The notes under the pieces: generated by a model
What the model was told of the DNA's origin: nothing
The model's database searches: none
The model's input: only the letters and a program-made list of their open reading frames with translations
Program-made: the position numbers and the translations under genes
Origin: Acidimicrobiaceae bacterium
GTDB lineage: Bacteria > Actinomycetota > Acidimicrobiia > Acidimicrobiales > Poriferisodalaceae
Length of the DNA: 41,415 nt
Direction of reading: 5' to 3'
Assembly: GCA_002721305.1 (NCBI GenBank)
Contig: PBKA01000014.1
Coordinates: forward strand, 1-41,415
Part shown: in pieces, positions 31,878 through 40,588 of the stretch
Layout: every line of letters starts with the position of its first letter
Numbering within the stretch: position 1 is the stretch's first letter

Positions 31878-31974
31878 CAACCGGGCCGAGGTGGCGGCTG
31901 TCGTCTGGGTCCCGATGAACGGCCTGAAACTGCTTCCCGGTGCAGGCACTCTGCCCCGAGACTAAGAGGATGAA

Positions 31975-33480
31975 ATGTCAGATCAGCCAGACCGAGCGCT
32001 TCTCGAGGCGAAATCCCGAGATGATTTAGTAACCATGGCCGGAGCGCTCGGAATCGAAGTCGCTCCGCGCGCCCGCAAGGCAAACATTATCGATGACATC
32101 CTGAACGGCCCGTCATCTACCCAAGATTCGTCCCAGATCGACGAAACCAGCAGCAAAGGGGGCAAATCAGTGGACGCAGCGGATTCCGATTCGACTGAAG
32201 CTGATCCGCCTGAAGACTCAGATGAATCCGAAGCCCCCAAACCAGAACGGGAAGCTGATGACTCAGGAGTTGCCGAACCAGGAAACCGCCGCCGTCGTCG
32301 ACGCGGACGAGATCGCGATAAGGATGATAACTGGCAGGGAGAACCGGTCGAATGTGAAGGAATCCTCGACCTCCGCGATGAGGGATACGGATTTCTTCGC
32401 ACCACAGGGCCACTTCCTTCTAATGACGACGTTTACGTGGCAGCGAAACAAGTTAGAACTCACGGACTACGCAAAGGTGACATCGTTAAAGGAGCTAGTC
32501 GCCCAGCTGCTCGGAACGAAAAAAACCCGGCGTTAGTGCAGATCGATGAAATCAATGGATCAGAACCGGGCGAGACTCGAGAGCGACCACTCTTTGAGGA
32601 TCTCAAAGCTGTTCATCCCCGCGATGCCCTGAAACTTGAGGTAGATGGGACGGAGAACCCAACAGCAAGAGTCATCGACCTAGTGGCACCCATAGGTAAA
32701 GGCCAAAGGGGTTTGGTGGTTTCTCCCCCTGAGTGTGGGAAGACCTCAACCGTCCGAGAATTAGCCGTAGCTCTTGAAAACAATCATCCGGATCTCCACA
32801 TGATCGTTCTGCTCATTGACGAACGACCAGAAGAAGTCACCGAAATTGCCGACGTTGTCGAAGGCGAAGTTCTGGCTTCTACGTTTGACCGGCCTCCAGA
32901 AGAACACACCCAGGTTGCTGAACTAACACTCGAACGAGCCAAACGGATGGTTGAGGGCGGTCTTGACGTCGTCATCCTCATCGATGGACTCAGCCGGCTG
33001 GCGAGGGCATACAACTTGGTAGCCCCAGGTAACGGGAAAGTCCTCGTCGAAGGAGTCGCCGCGGGAGCGTTATACCCACCCAAACGCTTTTTTGGTGCAG
33101 CGCGAGCCCTCGACGAAGGTGGATCCCTGACCGTTATCGCCACCGCAGCGGTCGAAACGGGATGGCGTCTCGACGAAATGATCCTTGAGTCCCTTCAGGG
33201 GACCGCTAATTCCGTGGTCAGGCTGGATCGGCGAGCTGCCGACAGGAGGGTGTATCCCGCTATCGATGTGGTTGCCTCATGCACCCGGGAACTTCATCGA
33301 CTCAAAGGGGACGCGCGAATGCTTGAAGGCCATGCGCTAGCCGACGCGCTCGTAGCAATTGAAGACGATGTTTCGGGATCTGCCATCGACTGGGTCTTGG
33401 ACCAAATCAAATCGACCAGAACCAATCAAGAAATCCTCAGTAACCTGTCGGCTTCGACGGGTTCTGTCGCCCCGTCTTGA
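31975..33480 (+). CDS. rho: Transcription termination factor Rho, with unusual active-site and RNA-site motifs
   Basis: Hexameric RNA-dependent ATPase that ends transcription. The 501-residue layout is actinobacterial: N-terminal helical part (1-45), an acidic then Arg-rich insert (about 47-116), a cold-shock-like primary RNA domain (ILDLRDEGYGFLR, DDVYVAAKQVR) and a RecA-type ATPase. Several core motifs deviate from what I know of the family: Walker A is PPECGKTST instead of PPKAGKT; DSITRLARAYN reads DGLSRLARAYN (337-347); the SGGVD...ALxxPKRFFGAAR loop reads VEGVAAGALYPPKRFFG; TGSRMDE reads TGWRLDE. Walker K, the DERPEE segment and FFGAAR are kept, so it is probably active. AAGAGGA 4 bases before the ATG. 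Confidence 0.93.
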   Translation: MSDQPDRALLEAKSRDDLVTMAGALGIEVAPRARKANIIDDILNGPSSTQDSSQIDETSSKGGKSVDAADSDSTEADPPEDSDESEAPKPEREADDSGVAEPGNRRRRRRGRDRDKDDNWQGEPVECEGILDLRDEGYGFLRTTGPLPSNDDVYVAAKQVRTHGLRKGDIVKGASRPAARNEKNPALVQIDEINGSEPGETRERPLFEDLKAVHPRDALKLEVDGTENPTARVIDLVAPIGKGQRGLVVSPPECGKTSTVRELAVALENNHPDLHMIVLLIDERPEEVTEIADVVEGEVLASTFDRPPEEHTQVAELTLERAKRMVEGGLDVVILIDGLSRLARAYNLVAPGNGKVLVEGVAAGALYPPKRFFGAARALDEGGSLTVIATAAVETGWRLDEMILESLQGTANSVVRLDRRAADRRVYPAIDVVASCTRELHRLKGDARMLEGHALADALVAIEDDVSGSAIDWVLDQIKSTRTNQEILSNLSASTGSVAPS

Positions 33481-33547
33481 GCGACAAGCGCCTATTTATC
33501 GTTGTGGGCGTGCGATTTGACGACTCAACCGCCAGAATAGATCCATC

Positions 33548-33829
33548 ATGAAGAGTGATATCCACCCTAACTACCGTCCTGTTGTCTTCCGAGATGCCGG
33601 AGCTGACTTTTCCTTCGTCACACAGTCGACTGTCGAAACAGCCGACACGATCGTCTGGGAAGACGGCAACGAGTACCCACTGGTGACAGTTGAGCTATCC
33701 AGTGCCAGTCACCCCTTCTTCACCGGGCAGATGAAGATTGTTGATACCGCCGGGCGAGTAGAACGATTCGAACGTCGCTACGGACGTCGTCGCGGGTCGG
33801 AACGGAACGCTGACGGCGCCAAAGAATAA
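33548..33829 (+). CDS. rpmE2: 50S ribosomal protein bL31, type B (zinc-free)
   Basis: A 93-residue L31 of the C-minus type. It starts with [17 protein letters not shown] and contains [25 protein letters not shown] and VERFERRYG, all type B features; there are no cysteines, so no zinc ribbon. Type B L31 usually replaces the zinc form under zinc limitation. In mycobacteria I recall the gene in this rho-prfA position encoding the zinc-binding type A form. The C-terminal [14 protein letters not shown] tail is an extension beyond the conserved fold. Confidence 0.93.
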   Translation: MKSDIHPNYRPVVFRDAGADFSFVTQSTVETADTIVWEDGNEYPLVTVELSSASHPFFTGQMKIVDTAGRVERFERRYGRRRGSERNADGAKE

Positions 33830-33837
33830 GCCGAGTT

Positions 33838-34848
33838 GTGGCGCTAGAACCCGAACGCCGCCGTCAACTGCATGCGATGAAACTCCGCTCACTTGTGGGC
33901 GAGTATTTGACTGCATCGGTAGAAGACGTCCATGGAACTGAAGACGGAGCGACAGCAACCCTCAGCGACGGCAGTGTCGCCGTGCTTGCTGAGGAGCGCG
34001 CCCACCGCGCATTAGGGGCTGCCCTTGCATCATCGGTTCGATCATCACTTGACGATATTTACCTTTTCGCCGCTAACGAAAGCGGGGTGCTGGCCCGGCG
34101 GGCTCTGCTGTTTTCGGGGCCCATTCAGGTATGGGAAATCACGAAAGACCAAGTAACCCCAGCAGCGGCTGCCGAGCCACTGTCTCCGATAGACCCAGTT
34201 TCTGCACCTCAGTTGATCGAGGTTCTTCATGATTCGGGACTTGAAGTAGTCCACGAACATGGAGTAATCGTCGGGGAAGTAGCCGGTCTCGAAGTTGCCC
34301 GAATCGTCTCTGACGACGCCGGAAGCCGCATAGAAGTGGGTGTTGGCGCTCACGACAGAGAAGCATTCGCTCTTTTGCACGGAGCCATCCCAACACCACA
34401 AGCCATCGAACAGGTCGCCGGTGTCGTCCGGGCCCATCGCATACCTGGAGCTGAACCTCACCCGTTGAACCGCCTTGGGGCCGAGAGATGGCTCAGGGCG
34501 CATTTGATGGCACAACCGGAAAGGATCGGCTTGTCAGAACTTGTTTGTGCTGCCCCTCCCGTTCAACGAACAAACCTCAAAGAAGCGGTGCCAGCCGTGG
34601 CACGAGGTTCATCTCAGGCGGGAGAAGTACTCGTAGTTTGCGCCGTGGGCATTGACCTCGATTTGGTGCCGTTCGCGGCAGATGCCCGATTACTTCACAA
34701 CCCCGATGCAGACCTAAAGATCGTCGTACCACAACGTGATGCGCACGAAATAATCGGAGAACTTGTCGCACGAATGATTGATTCTGCCGAAGTTGTCGCC
34801 GTAGACAACGGTTGGCGCGAATGGACGAGCCTGTCATCGGTACCCTGA
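33838..34848 (+). CDS. Conserved-looking protein of unknown function between rpmE2 and prfA
   Basis: A 336-residue soluble protein that I do not recognise. It opens with a basic helix (ERRRQLHAMKLRSLVGEYL), then a beta-rich N-terminal half (TATLSDGSVAVLAEERAHRALG; GLEVARIVSDDAGSRIEVGVG) with an Ala/Pro-rich linker at about 107-124. The C-terminal half has NRLGAERWLRAHL, LKEAVPAVARG and the notable VVCAVGIDLDLVPFAADARL (267-286), whose spaced aspartates could be a metal site. No signal peptide or membrane segment. The GTG start lies 8 bases after rpmE2 and the stop 4 bases before prfA, so it is tightly embedded in a translation-related operon. Confidence 0.75.
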   Translation: MALEPERRRQLHAMKLRSLVGEYLTASVEDVHGTEDGATATLSDGSVAVLAEERAHRALGAALASSVRSSLDDIYLFAANESGVLARRALLFSGPIQVWEITKDQVTPAAAAEPLSPIDPVSAPQLIEVLHDSGLEVVHEHGVIVGEVAGLEVARIVSDDAGSRIEVGVGAHDREAFALLHGAIPTPQAIEQVAGVVRAHRIPGAEPHPLNRLGAERWLRAHLMAQPERIGLSELVCAAPPVQRTNLKEAVPAVARGSSQAGEVLVVCAVGIDLDLVPFAADARLLHNPDADLKIVVPQRDAHEIIGELVARMIDSAEVVAVDNGWREWTSLSSVP

Positions 34849-34852
34849 GAGT

Positions 34853-35926
34853 GTGCTTGATCGTTTGCTGCAGCTAGAGGAAGAGTTGGCTCATGTCGAG
34901 TCCCAACTTGGTGATCCTCAGGTCACGTCTGATCGCGACCGCTTTGTTGAAGTGAGCCGACGACATTCCCAGTTGGTGGAGATGATCGAAGTCGGTTCGG
35001 CGTGGCGAACTGCTCTTGAGGATGCTGCAGCAGCGCGAGAGATGGCTGAGTCAAGCAGTGGAGACGAGGTCATAGAAGCCCGTGAAATGGAAGCGGTTTC
35101 GCTTTCGGACGCCGAATCGCTGGGAGAGAAGTTTCGGTATTTGCTGCTGCCGCGAGACCCCAATGATGGTCGCAACGTAATCGTTGAGATAAGGGGGGCA
35201 GAGGGCGGCGAAGAAGCCAATTTGTGGGCCCGCGATTTATTCGACATGTACCACTCCTACATCAACGCCAAAGGATGGAGTATCGAAGTTCTCGGTAGTC
35301 ACTTCAGCGATATGGGTGGCTACACCGATATCGCTTTTATGGTGAAGGGTGATGCTGTTTGGAGCCACCTCAAGCACGAAGGTGGCCCGCACCGGGTCCA
35401 ACGAGTACCAGTTACGGAGTCACAAGGACGAGTCCATACCTCATCAGCTGCGGTGACCGTACTTCCAGAAGCAGACGAAGTTGAGGTTGAGATCGATCCC
35501 AATGATCTTGAGATCGATACTTATCGTTCGTCTGGCCCAGGTGGCCAATCAGTTAACACGACAGATTCGGCGGTACGCGTAACCCATCTGCCAACAGGTC
35601 TCGTGGTCTCTATGCAGGATGAAAAGAGTCAGCTTCAGAACAAAGCCAAAGCGTTACGAGTGCTGCGCGCGCGGCTTCTGAAACTCCATCAAGAAGAACA
35701 AGCGTCAAATCAAGCGGCCCAAAAACGGGACCAAATAAAGAGCGGAGGTCGGGCAGAGAAGATCCGCACATACAACTTTAAGGACAGTCGAGTTACCGAT
35801 CATCGAATTGGGTTGACCGTTCACAAACTGGAACGCGTCTTGGCAGGAGACCTAGACGAAGTGGTTAAGCCCTTGATGCTTCATGAACGGGAACAACAGC
35901 TTGAGGCTGGAAATGACGAAGCTTGA
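34853..35926 (+). CDS. prfA: Peptide chain release factor 1
   Basis: RF1 ends translation at UAA and UAG. The 357-residue protein has the GGQ peptidyl-tRNA hydrolysis motif at 230-232 (YRSSGPGGQSVNTTDSAVR) and the stop-codon reader PVT at 186-188 in QRVPVTESQGRVHTS, matching the PxT of RF1, not the SPF of RF2. GTG start, 4 bases after the preceding gene. Its last 14 bases overlap prmC, whose product methylates the GGQ glutamine, so the enzyme and its substrate are co-translated. Confidence 0.96.
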   Translation: MLDRLLQLEEELAHVESQLGDPQVTSDRDRFVEVSRRHSQLVEMIEVGSAWRTALEDAAAAREMAESSSGDEVIEAREMEAVSLSDAESLGEKFRYLLLPRDPNDGRNVIVEIRGAEGGEEANLWARDLFDMYHSYINAKGWSIEVLGSHFSDMGGYTDIAFMVKGDAVWSHLKHEGGPHRVQRVPVTESQGRVHTSSAAVTVLPEADEVEVEIDPNDLEIDTYRSSGPGGQSVNTTDSAVRVTHLPTGLVVSMQDEKSQLQNKAKALRVLRARLLKLHQEEQASNQAAQKRDQIKSGGRAEKIRTYNFKDSRVTDHRIGLTVHKLERVLAGDLDEVVKPLMLHEREQQLEAGNDEA

Positions 35927-37388
35927 CGATGATCCAGGTGAGATTCTGACTGTCGGTCGACTGCACACTGACATTGCAGAGCAGCTACTCATAGCCGGTG
36001 TCGAGGACCACGAAACGAGTGCTCGTCGAATCGTAGAGGAAGCCACCGGCATAGAAGTCGAGCTACTGCCTCTTGAGAAAGATCAACCGGTCACCCAAAG
36101 GGTTGTCGCCCGAGCGGATGCAATGTCCCAAAGACGTGCCCACGGAGAACCACTCCAGTATGTGGTCGGTAGCTGGAATTTTCGTTACCTAGATCTTGCT
36201 GTTGACTCACGAGCTTTGATTCCTCGTCCGGAGACAGAAGTAGTAGCAGGATTTGCGATTGACCAACTCAAAGCGATGGATGACCGTGCTGAGGCCAGCC
36301 TCTTGGTTGCCGATATGGGAACTGGCAGCGGGGCGATAGCTTTATCGATTGCCCAAGAGGTATCGACTTCCCGGATCCATGCCACAGATATCTCTAGTGA
36401 AGCTCTCTCACTTGCTCGATCGAATCTCGCCGGTTTGGGCACCGATGCCGCGAGGGTTCATTTGCATCATGGTGACTGGTTCGAAGCCTTGCCTGACCAA
36501 TTATCTGGGGAACTGGACGTATTGATCTCAAACCCTCCATATATTTCGCCGACCGATGACCTCCCGACAGGCGTTAAGGACTGGGAACCTTCAGCGGCGC
36601 TATTTGGGGGTGAAGACGGATTTACCTACCTAGATTTCTTGACTCGGCACGGCAGAGACTGGCTGCGCCCAAGAGGATGGCTCATTCTTGAATGTGGTTC
36701 GAATCAAGCTGATCGACTGAGAAAACTTGCCGTCGCCCGTGGCTACAGCGAGGTTAGAGCAGAATTTGATCTGTCGGGAGCGGAACGGTTTGTGGCTGCT
36801 CGCCGGCCCGTGGACGACATCAACCGGTCCCACCTTGTAGCGGCCGTTGACGCGCTGAACGCGGGAACATTGGTGGTAGCGCCGACTGACACCCTTCCAG
36901 GTGTACTAGCTAAGTATGACGACACGGCCGCCGTGGAGGCGTCATATAAGGCCAAAGAGCGACCAAGGGATCAACCGGTTCCGGTCTTGGTGAGTGGAAT
37001 CGAACAAGCTGAAGAACTTGTTTACCTTGATGAAGGATCGCGGGAACTGATTGAAGATCACTGGCCCGGTGCTCTCACGATCGTCGCTCGGCGTCGCAAT
37101 GGAGTTGATCCGGTGCACGGAGGCAACACACTGGGAGTTCGATGCCCTAATCCCGGCTGGCTGCGCCTCCTTATCGACGACTCGGGTCCGGTTACGGGTT
37201 CAAGTGCCAACCTGCACGGAGTCGAAACCAAATTCACTGCACAAGAGGCCGCCGCCACGCTGGCAGTTCAAGCCGGCTATGTCATCCAAGGCACGTCTGA
37301 AGGAGGGCTGGCATCAACAGTGGTGGACGTAACAGGGGACTCGCCTGTCGTGTTGAGACAGGGCGCCGTGACGCTACGCGGCCATTAA
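35913..37388 (+). CDS. prmC: PrmC-Sua5 fusion: release factor glutamine methyltransferase joined to TsaC/Sua5 tRNA-modification enzyme
   Basis: One 491-codon frame encodes two enzymes. Residues 1-300 are PrmC/HemK, which methylates the GGQ glutamine of release factors: N-terminal helical part, RRAHGEPLQYVVGSWNF, the SAM loop ADMGTGSGAIAL (133-144) and catalytic NPPYIS (207-212). Residues from about 308 are a Sua5/YrdC/TsaC domain, which makes threonylcarbamoyl-AMP for the t6A37 base of ANN-decoding tRNAs: VVAPTDTLPGVLAKY, KAKERPRDQPVPVLV, WPGALTIVARR, LGVRCPNP, GSSANLHG. In most actinobacteria these are separate adjacent genes. The ATG at 35913 has GAGG 6 bases upstream and overlaps prfA. Confidence 0.93.
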   Translation: MTKLDDDPGEILTVGRLHTDIAEQLLIAGVEDHETSARRIVEEATGIEVELLPLEKDQPVTQRVVARADAMSQRRAHGEPLQYVVGSWNFRYLDLAVDSRALIPRPETEVVAGFAIDQLKAMDDRAEASLLVADMGTGSGAIALSIAQEVSTSRIHATDISSEALSLARSNLAGLGTDAARVHLHHGDWFEALPDQLSGELDVLISNPPYISPTDDLPTGVKDWEPSAALFGGEDGFTYLDFLTRHGRDWLRPRGWLILECGSNQADRLRKLAVARGYSEVRAEFDLSGAERFVAARRPVDDINRSHLVAAVDALNAGTLVVAPTDTLPGVLAKYDDTAAVEASYKAKERPRDQPVPVLVSGIEQAEELVYLDEGSRELIEDHWPGALTIVARRRNGVDPVHGGNTLGVRCPNPGWLRLLIDDSGPVTGSSANLHGVETKFTAQEAAATLAVQAGYVIQGTSEGGLASTVVDVTGDSPVVLRQGAVTLRGH

Positions 37389-37433
37389 TGGCTCAACCGG
37401 TGTTACGAATCTCAATTGGTTCCAAGAATTCGG

Positions 37434-37447
37434 TTCCCACGTGGGAA
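37434..37447. promoter_or_regulatory. Perfect 14-bp palindrome upstream of rpiB
   Basis: TTCCCACGTGGGAA is a perfect palindrome centred on CACGTG, 18 bases before the rpiB ribosome site. The first TTCC is part of a GGTTCC direct repeat (37418-37423 and 37432-37437). Size and position suit a dimeric regulator's operator controlling rpiB and perhaps glyA. Confidence 0.45.
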
Positions 37448-37479
37448 GATAGCTGCGTTGCAACAAAAGGAGACGCTTG

Positions 37480-37938
37480 GTGTCTGTCATCGCGGTTGGA
37501 GCGGACCATGCAGGATTTGAGCTCAAACAGATCATTGTTCAACACCTAACAGCTAGCGGCCACCAGATAGTCGATTGCGGCACCGACGACCAAACCAGCG
37601 TTGACTACCCGGAATTCGGTGCCGCTGTGGCCAGGTCGGTAGCGGCCGCAGAAGCTGAACGCGGCATAGTCGTATGTGGCAGCGGGATCGGCATCGTCAT
37701 GGCGGCTGGAAAGGTCGCTGGTATACGCGCAGCCACTGTCCACGATGTGACCACTGCTCGCATGACCCGCGAACATAACGATGCCAATGTCATAGGTATA
37801 GGAGCACGAATGGTGGGAGAACAGACTGCCCTAGACATAGTTGATGCCTACCTGCAAGCCTCCTTTGAAGGCGGACGCCACCAAAGACGCGTCGAAAAGC
37901 TCACTGCCTTAGAAACCTTTGATTCAGCTTCCGAATAG
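37480..37938 (+). CDS. rpiB: Ribose-5-phosphate isomerase B
   Basis: Interconverts ribulose 5-phosphate and ribose 5-phosphate in the pentose phosphate pathway. The 152-residue LacAB/RpiB-fold protein has VGADHAGFELK (D9-H10), CGTDDQTSVDYPEFG, and the active-site loop VVCGSGIGIVMAAGK with catalytic C66, then TREHNDANVIGIGAR. AAAAGGAG (37465-37472) precedes both TTG 37477 and GTG 37480; the spacing of 7 favours GTG 37480. The gene begins a short rpiB-glyA block placed between prmC-sua5 and the wecA-like gene, where mycobacteria have neither. Confidence 0.93.
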   Translation: MSVIAVGADHAGFELKQIIVQHLTASGHQIVDCGTDDQTSVDYPEFGAAVARSVAAAEAERGIVVCGSGIGIVMAAGKVAGIRAATVHDVTTARMTREHNDANVIGIGARMVGEQTALDIVDAYLQASFEGGRHQRRVEKLTALETFDSASE

Positions 37939-38011
37939 AAAACGCGCGCAAGGACTCATTTCAAGGCATGCTGTGAATTAGCAGCCGCGACAACCGCGAA
38001 AGGCACCACCC

Positions 38012-39271
38012 ATGACCTCCCCCAACACAATTTGGACCGTGGGACCCGACCCCCAAATCGAACAGCTGATCCGTCAGGAAAAAGAACGTCAGGCGACGAG
38101 TCTGCAATTGATAGCTTCGGAAAACTTCGCGTCACCGGCCGTGATGGAAGCAACGGGAAGTGTCTTCACCAATAAGTACAGCGAGGGATACCCGAGGCGC
38201 CGCTATTACGGTGGAAACGCGAACGTCGATGTCGCAGAACAGTTGGCGATCGATCGAGTGAAGCAATTATTCGGCGCAGAACACGCAAACGTGCAGCCCC
38301 ACTCGGGTTCCCAAGCGAACGCGGCGGTATACATGGCGCTTCTCGATGCTGGAGACATCGTGATGGGAATGAGCCTCGACCATGGTGGGCATTTGACTCA
38401 CGGGTCACCGGTAAACGCCAGCGGTCGCTTCTACAACTTTGTTTCATATGGTCTTACCGAGGGTGACGAACGAATCGATTACGAAGAGATGAGATCTATA
38501 GCTCTTGCAGAACGTCCCAAGCTCATTGTTGCCGGAGCGACTGCTTACCCGCGACGGATCGACCCTGAACCTTTCCGCAAAGTTTGTGACGAAATTGGTG
38601 CGTATTTCATGTTCGACGCCGCGCACATCGCAGGCTTAATTGCCGGCGGACAGCACCCCAATCCTGTGCCGTTCGCCGACGTAGTCACCTTCACCACTCA
38701 TAAAACCCTGCGAGGGCCGCGCGGAGGCTGCATTCTTTCCACCGAAGCCCTAGCCAAAAAGGTCGATAGTGCTGTTTTCCCAGGGAACCAAGGTGGTCCT
38801 CTGGATCACGTCGTAGTGGCAAAGGCGGTCGGATTTAGAGAAGCGTTGGATCCGGGCTTCGCAGACTACGCCAAACGAATAGTCGAAAACGCGAGTGCAT
38901 TAGCGGATGCGTTGGTGAATCAAGGATTCAGGTTGGTCTCGGGTGGAACAGACAACCATTTGCTGCTGGTCGACCTGAGAAGTTTTGACCAACAACTCAC
39001 CGGTAAAGAGGCCCAAGAGGTGCTCGACCTCGGAGGGGTGACGCTCAATCGCAACACGATTCCTGACGACCCCCGTTCACCCTTTGTGACCAGTGGTGTG
39101 CGCATGGGAGTCGGTTCGGTCACAACCCAGGGAATGGGAGTCGAGGAGATGGCAAAGATTGCCGATTTCACGGCTCGAATTCTTCGTCAACGAGATGATG
39201 ACAGTGCGGTCAAGGCCATCGCCACAGAAGTAGCCGATCTATGCGCTGAATTCCCGCCTTATCCGGATTGA
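38012..39271 (+). CDS. glyA: Serine hydroxymethyltransferase
   Basis: Converts serine and tetrahydrofolate to glycine and methylene-tetrahydrofolate with PLP. The 419-residue protein shows [67 protein letters not shown], and the PLP lysine K231 in [13 protein letters not shown]. Length and motifs are fully normal. GAAAGG (37998-38003) precedes the ATG by 8 bases. It follows rpiB by 73 bases; both provide nucleotide precursors (ribose phosphate and one-carbon units). Confidence 0.97.
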   Translation: MTSPNTIWTVGPDPQIEQLIRQEKERQATSLQLIASENFASPAVMEATGSVFTNKYSEGYPRRRYYGGNANVDVAEQLAIDRVKQLFGAEHANVQPHSGSQANAAVYMALLDAGDIVMGMSLDHGGHLTHGSPVNASGRFYNFVSYGLTEGDERIDYEEMRSIALAERPKLIVAGATAYPRRIDPEPFRKVCDEIGAYFMFDAAHIAGLIAGGQHPNPVPFADVVTFTTHKTLRGPRGGCILSTEALAKKVDSAVFPGNQGGPLDHVVVAKAVGFREALDPGFADYAKRIVENASALADALVNQGFRLVSGGTDNHLLLVDLRSFDQQLTGKEAQEVLDLGGVTLNRNTIPDDPRSPFVTSGVRMGVGSVTTQGMGVEEMAKIADFTARILRQRDDDSAVKAIATEVADLCAEFPPYPD

Positions 39272-39394
39272 ACGGAACGATCGCGTCCGCCTTGTGTGCC
39301 CTCCATCGCGGAGCATCTGCTCGAAACTAGGCTGGAGGTTGGGTTCGAGAGCCGCAGGGTGCGTCCGTAGTGATCCACAAGTAGGGCAGTTTCA

Positions 39395-40522
39395 GTGAGC
39401 AGAGCACTCCAACATGCTTTGGTCTTAGGCGTATCGGCGATAGTGACTTACCTCGTCACGTTCGTCGTGACAGGTGTGGCACCCAAACTAGGAGCTGTAG
39501 TTGCCCCTAAAGCGCGGAGCGTCCACGAACGTCCCACTAGCACTGGCGGGGGAGCAGCAATGTTCGTCGGCTTCCTAGTAGCCCTTGTCGTGGCGAGTCG
39601 TTTACCCGGCTTCACTCAAGTTTTTGCAGGTTCTTCTGAAGCGTTGGCTGTAGTTGTCGCAGCAACTGTCATGTTCGCCATCGGACTGCTTGATGATCTA
39701 CGCGAACTCTCAGCTCCGGCGAAGGTAGCGGGTCAGGTGTTGTCCGGCAGTTTGCTTGCAGTCCTAGGTGTCACCCTCTTTTACTTCAGGGTGCCTTTCG
39801 GACAGCTTGTTGTCTTGTCGGCAGATTGGGCGACTCTAATCACAGTATTGCTGGTCGTCGTGGTTGCCAACTCAGTAAATTTGATCGACGGACTAGACGG
39901 ACTTGCAGCGGGCACAATCGCCATTGCCGCTGGAGCGTTCTACTTGTATAGCGGTGCACTTCAAAACGCGGGGGTTATCGGCGATACAAACTTAGGACCC
40001 CTCTTGGCTCTTGTGACCCTTGGTGTTTGTTTAGGTTTCTTGCCTCATAACTTTCATCCGGCACGAATTTTTATGGGCGATGGAGGAGCGTTGTTGTTAG
40101 GCCTTTTGATGGCATCAGCGACGATGACGGTGGGAGGAAGAGTCGTAGATCAATTCAGCGGGCAGGTCTACTTCTTCTTCGCTCCTATAGCGATTCCATT
40201 TCTCATTCTGGGTGTCCCACTGGTCGATGTTGCCTTGGCTGTAGCGCGACGCGCATATCGACGGGAAGGGCTTGCTACAGCTGACAAGGATCATCTTCAT
40301 CACCGACTGCTGAGGATGGGTCATGGTCATCGGCGAACGGTCGTGCTTCTTTGGGCTTGGACAGGGCTGTTGTCTGGCGTGGCGCTAGTTCCGACACTGA
40401 CAGGTAGTGGTGATGCGGTGCTGCCATTCGCCTTAGCTGGAGTAGCAGTGCTGTTGTTCTTCTTGTTGCGACCAAGCACGCGCTTCGCGTCAGATAATGA
40501 AGCGGAAGTTAGGAGCGCATAA
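39395..40522 (+). CDS. WecA/TagO-like undecaprenyl-phosphate sugar-1-phosphate transferase
   Basis: An integral membrane enzyme that attaches GlcNAc-1-phosphate (or a related sugar) to undecaprenyl or decaprenyl phosphate, starting cell-envelope polysaccharide synthesis. The 375-residue protein has about ten membrane segments and the family's cytoplasmic motifs: RSVHERPTSTGGGAAM, GLLDDLREL with D100-D101, NLIDGLDGLAAG (162-173), NFHPARIFMGDGGALLLG and DKDHLHHRLLRMGH. These fit the WecA/Rfe branch rather than MraY. GTG start with AGGG at 39383-39386. The same gene (rfe) sits just before the atp operon in mycobacteria, so synteny supports the call. Confidence 0.92.
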   Translation: MSRALQHALVLGVSAIVTYLVTFVVTGVAPKLGAVVAPKARSVHERPTSTGGGAAMFVGFLVALVVASRLPGFTQVFAGSSEALAVVVAATVMFAIGLLDDLRELSAPAKVAGQVLSGSLLAVLGVTLFYFRVPFGQLVVLSADWATLITVLLVVVVANSVNLIDGLDGLAAGTIAIAAGAFYLYSGALQNAGVIGDTNLGPLLALVTLGVCLGFLPHNFHPARIFMGDGGALLLGLLMASATMTVGGRVVDQFSGQVYFFFAPIAIPFLILGVPLVDVALAVARRAYRREGLATADKDHLHHRLLRMGHGHRRTVVLLWAWTGLLSGVALVPTLTGSGDAVLPFALAGVAVLLFFLLRPSTRFASDNEAEVRSA

Positions 40523-40588
40523 CACGCCAACGACGTTCGGGTTTTGACCGCCGTGTCGCTTGCAACTGACGGCACACGCCAATAGGGT

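Noticed and set aside
38000-38012. Glycine riboswitch ahead of glyA
   Set aside because: The 73-base leader is too short for a glycine aptamer and shows no conserved aptamer cores.
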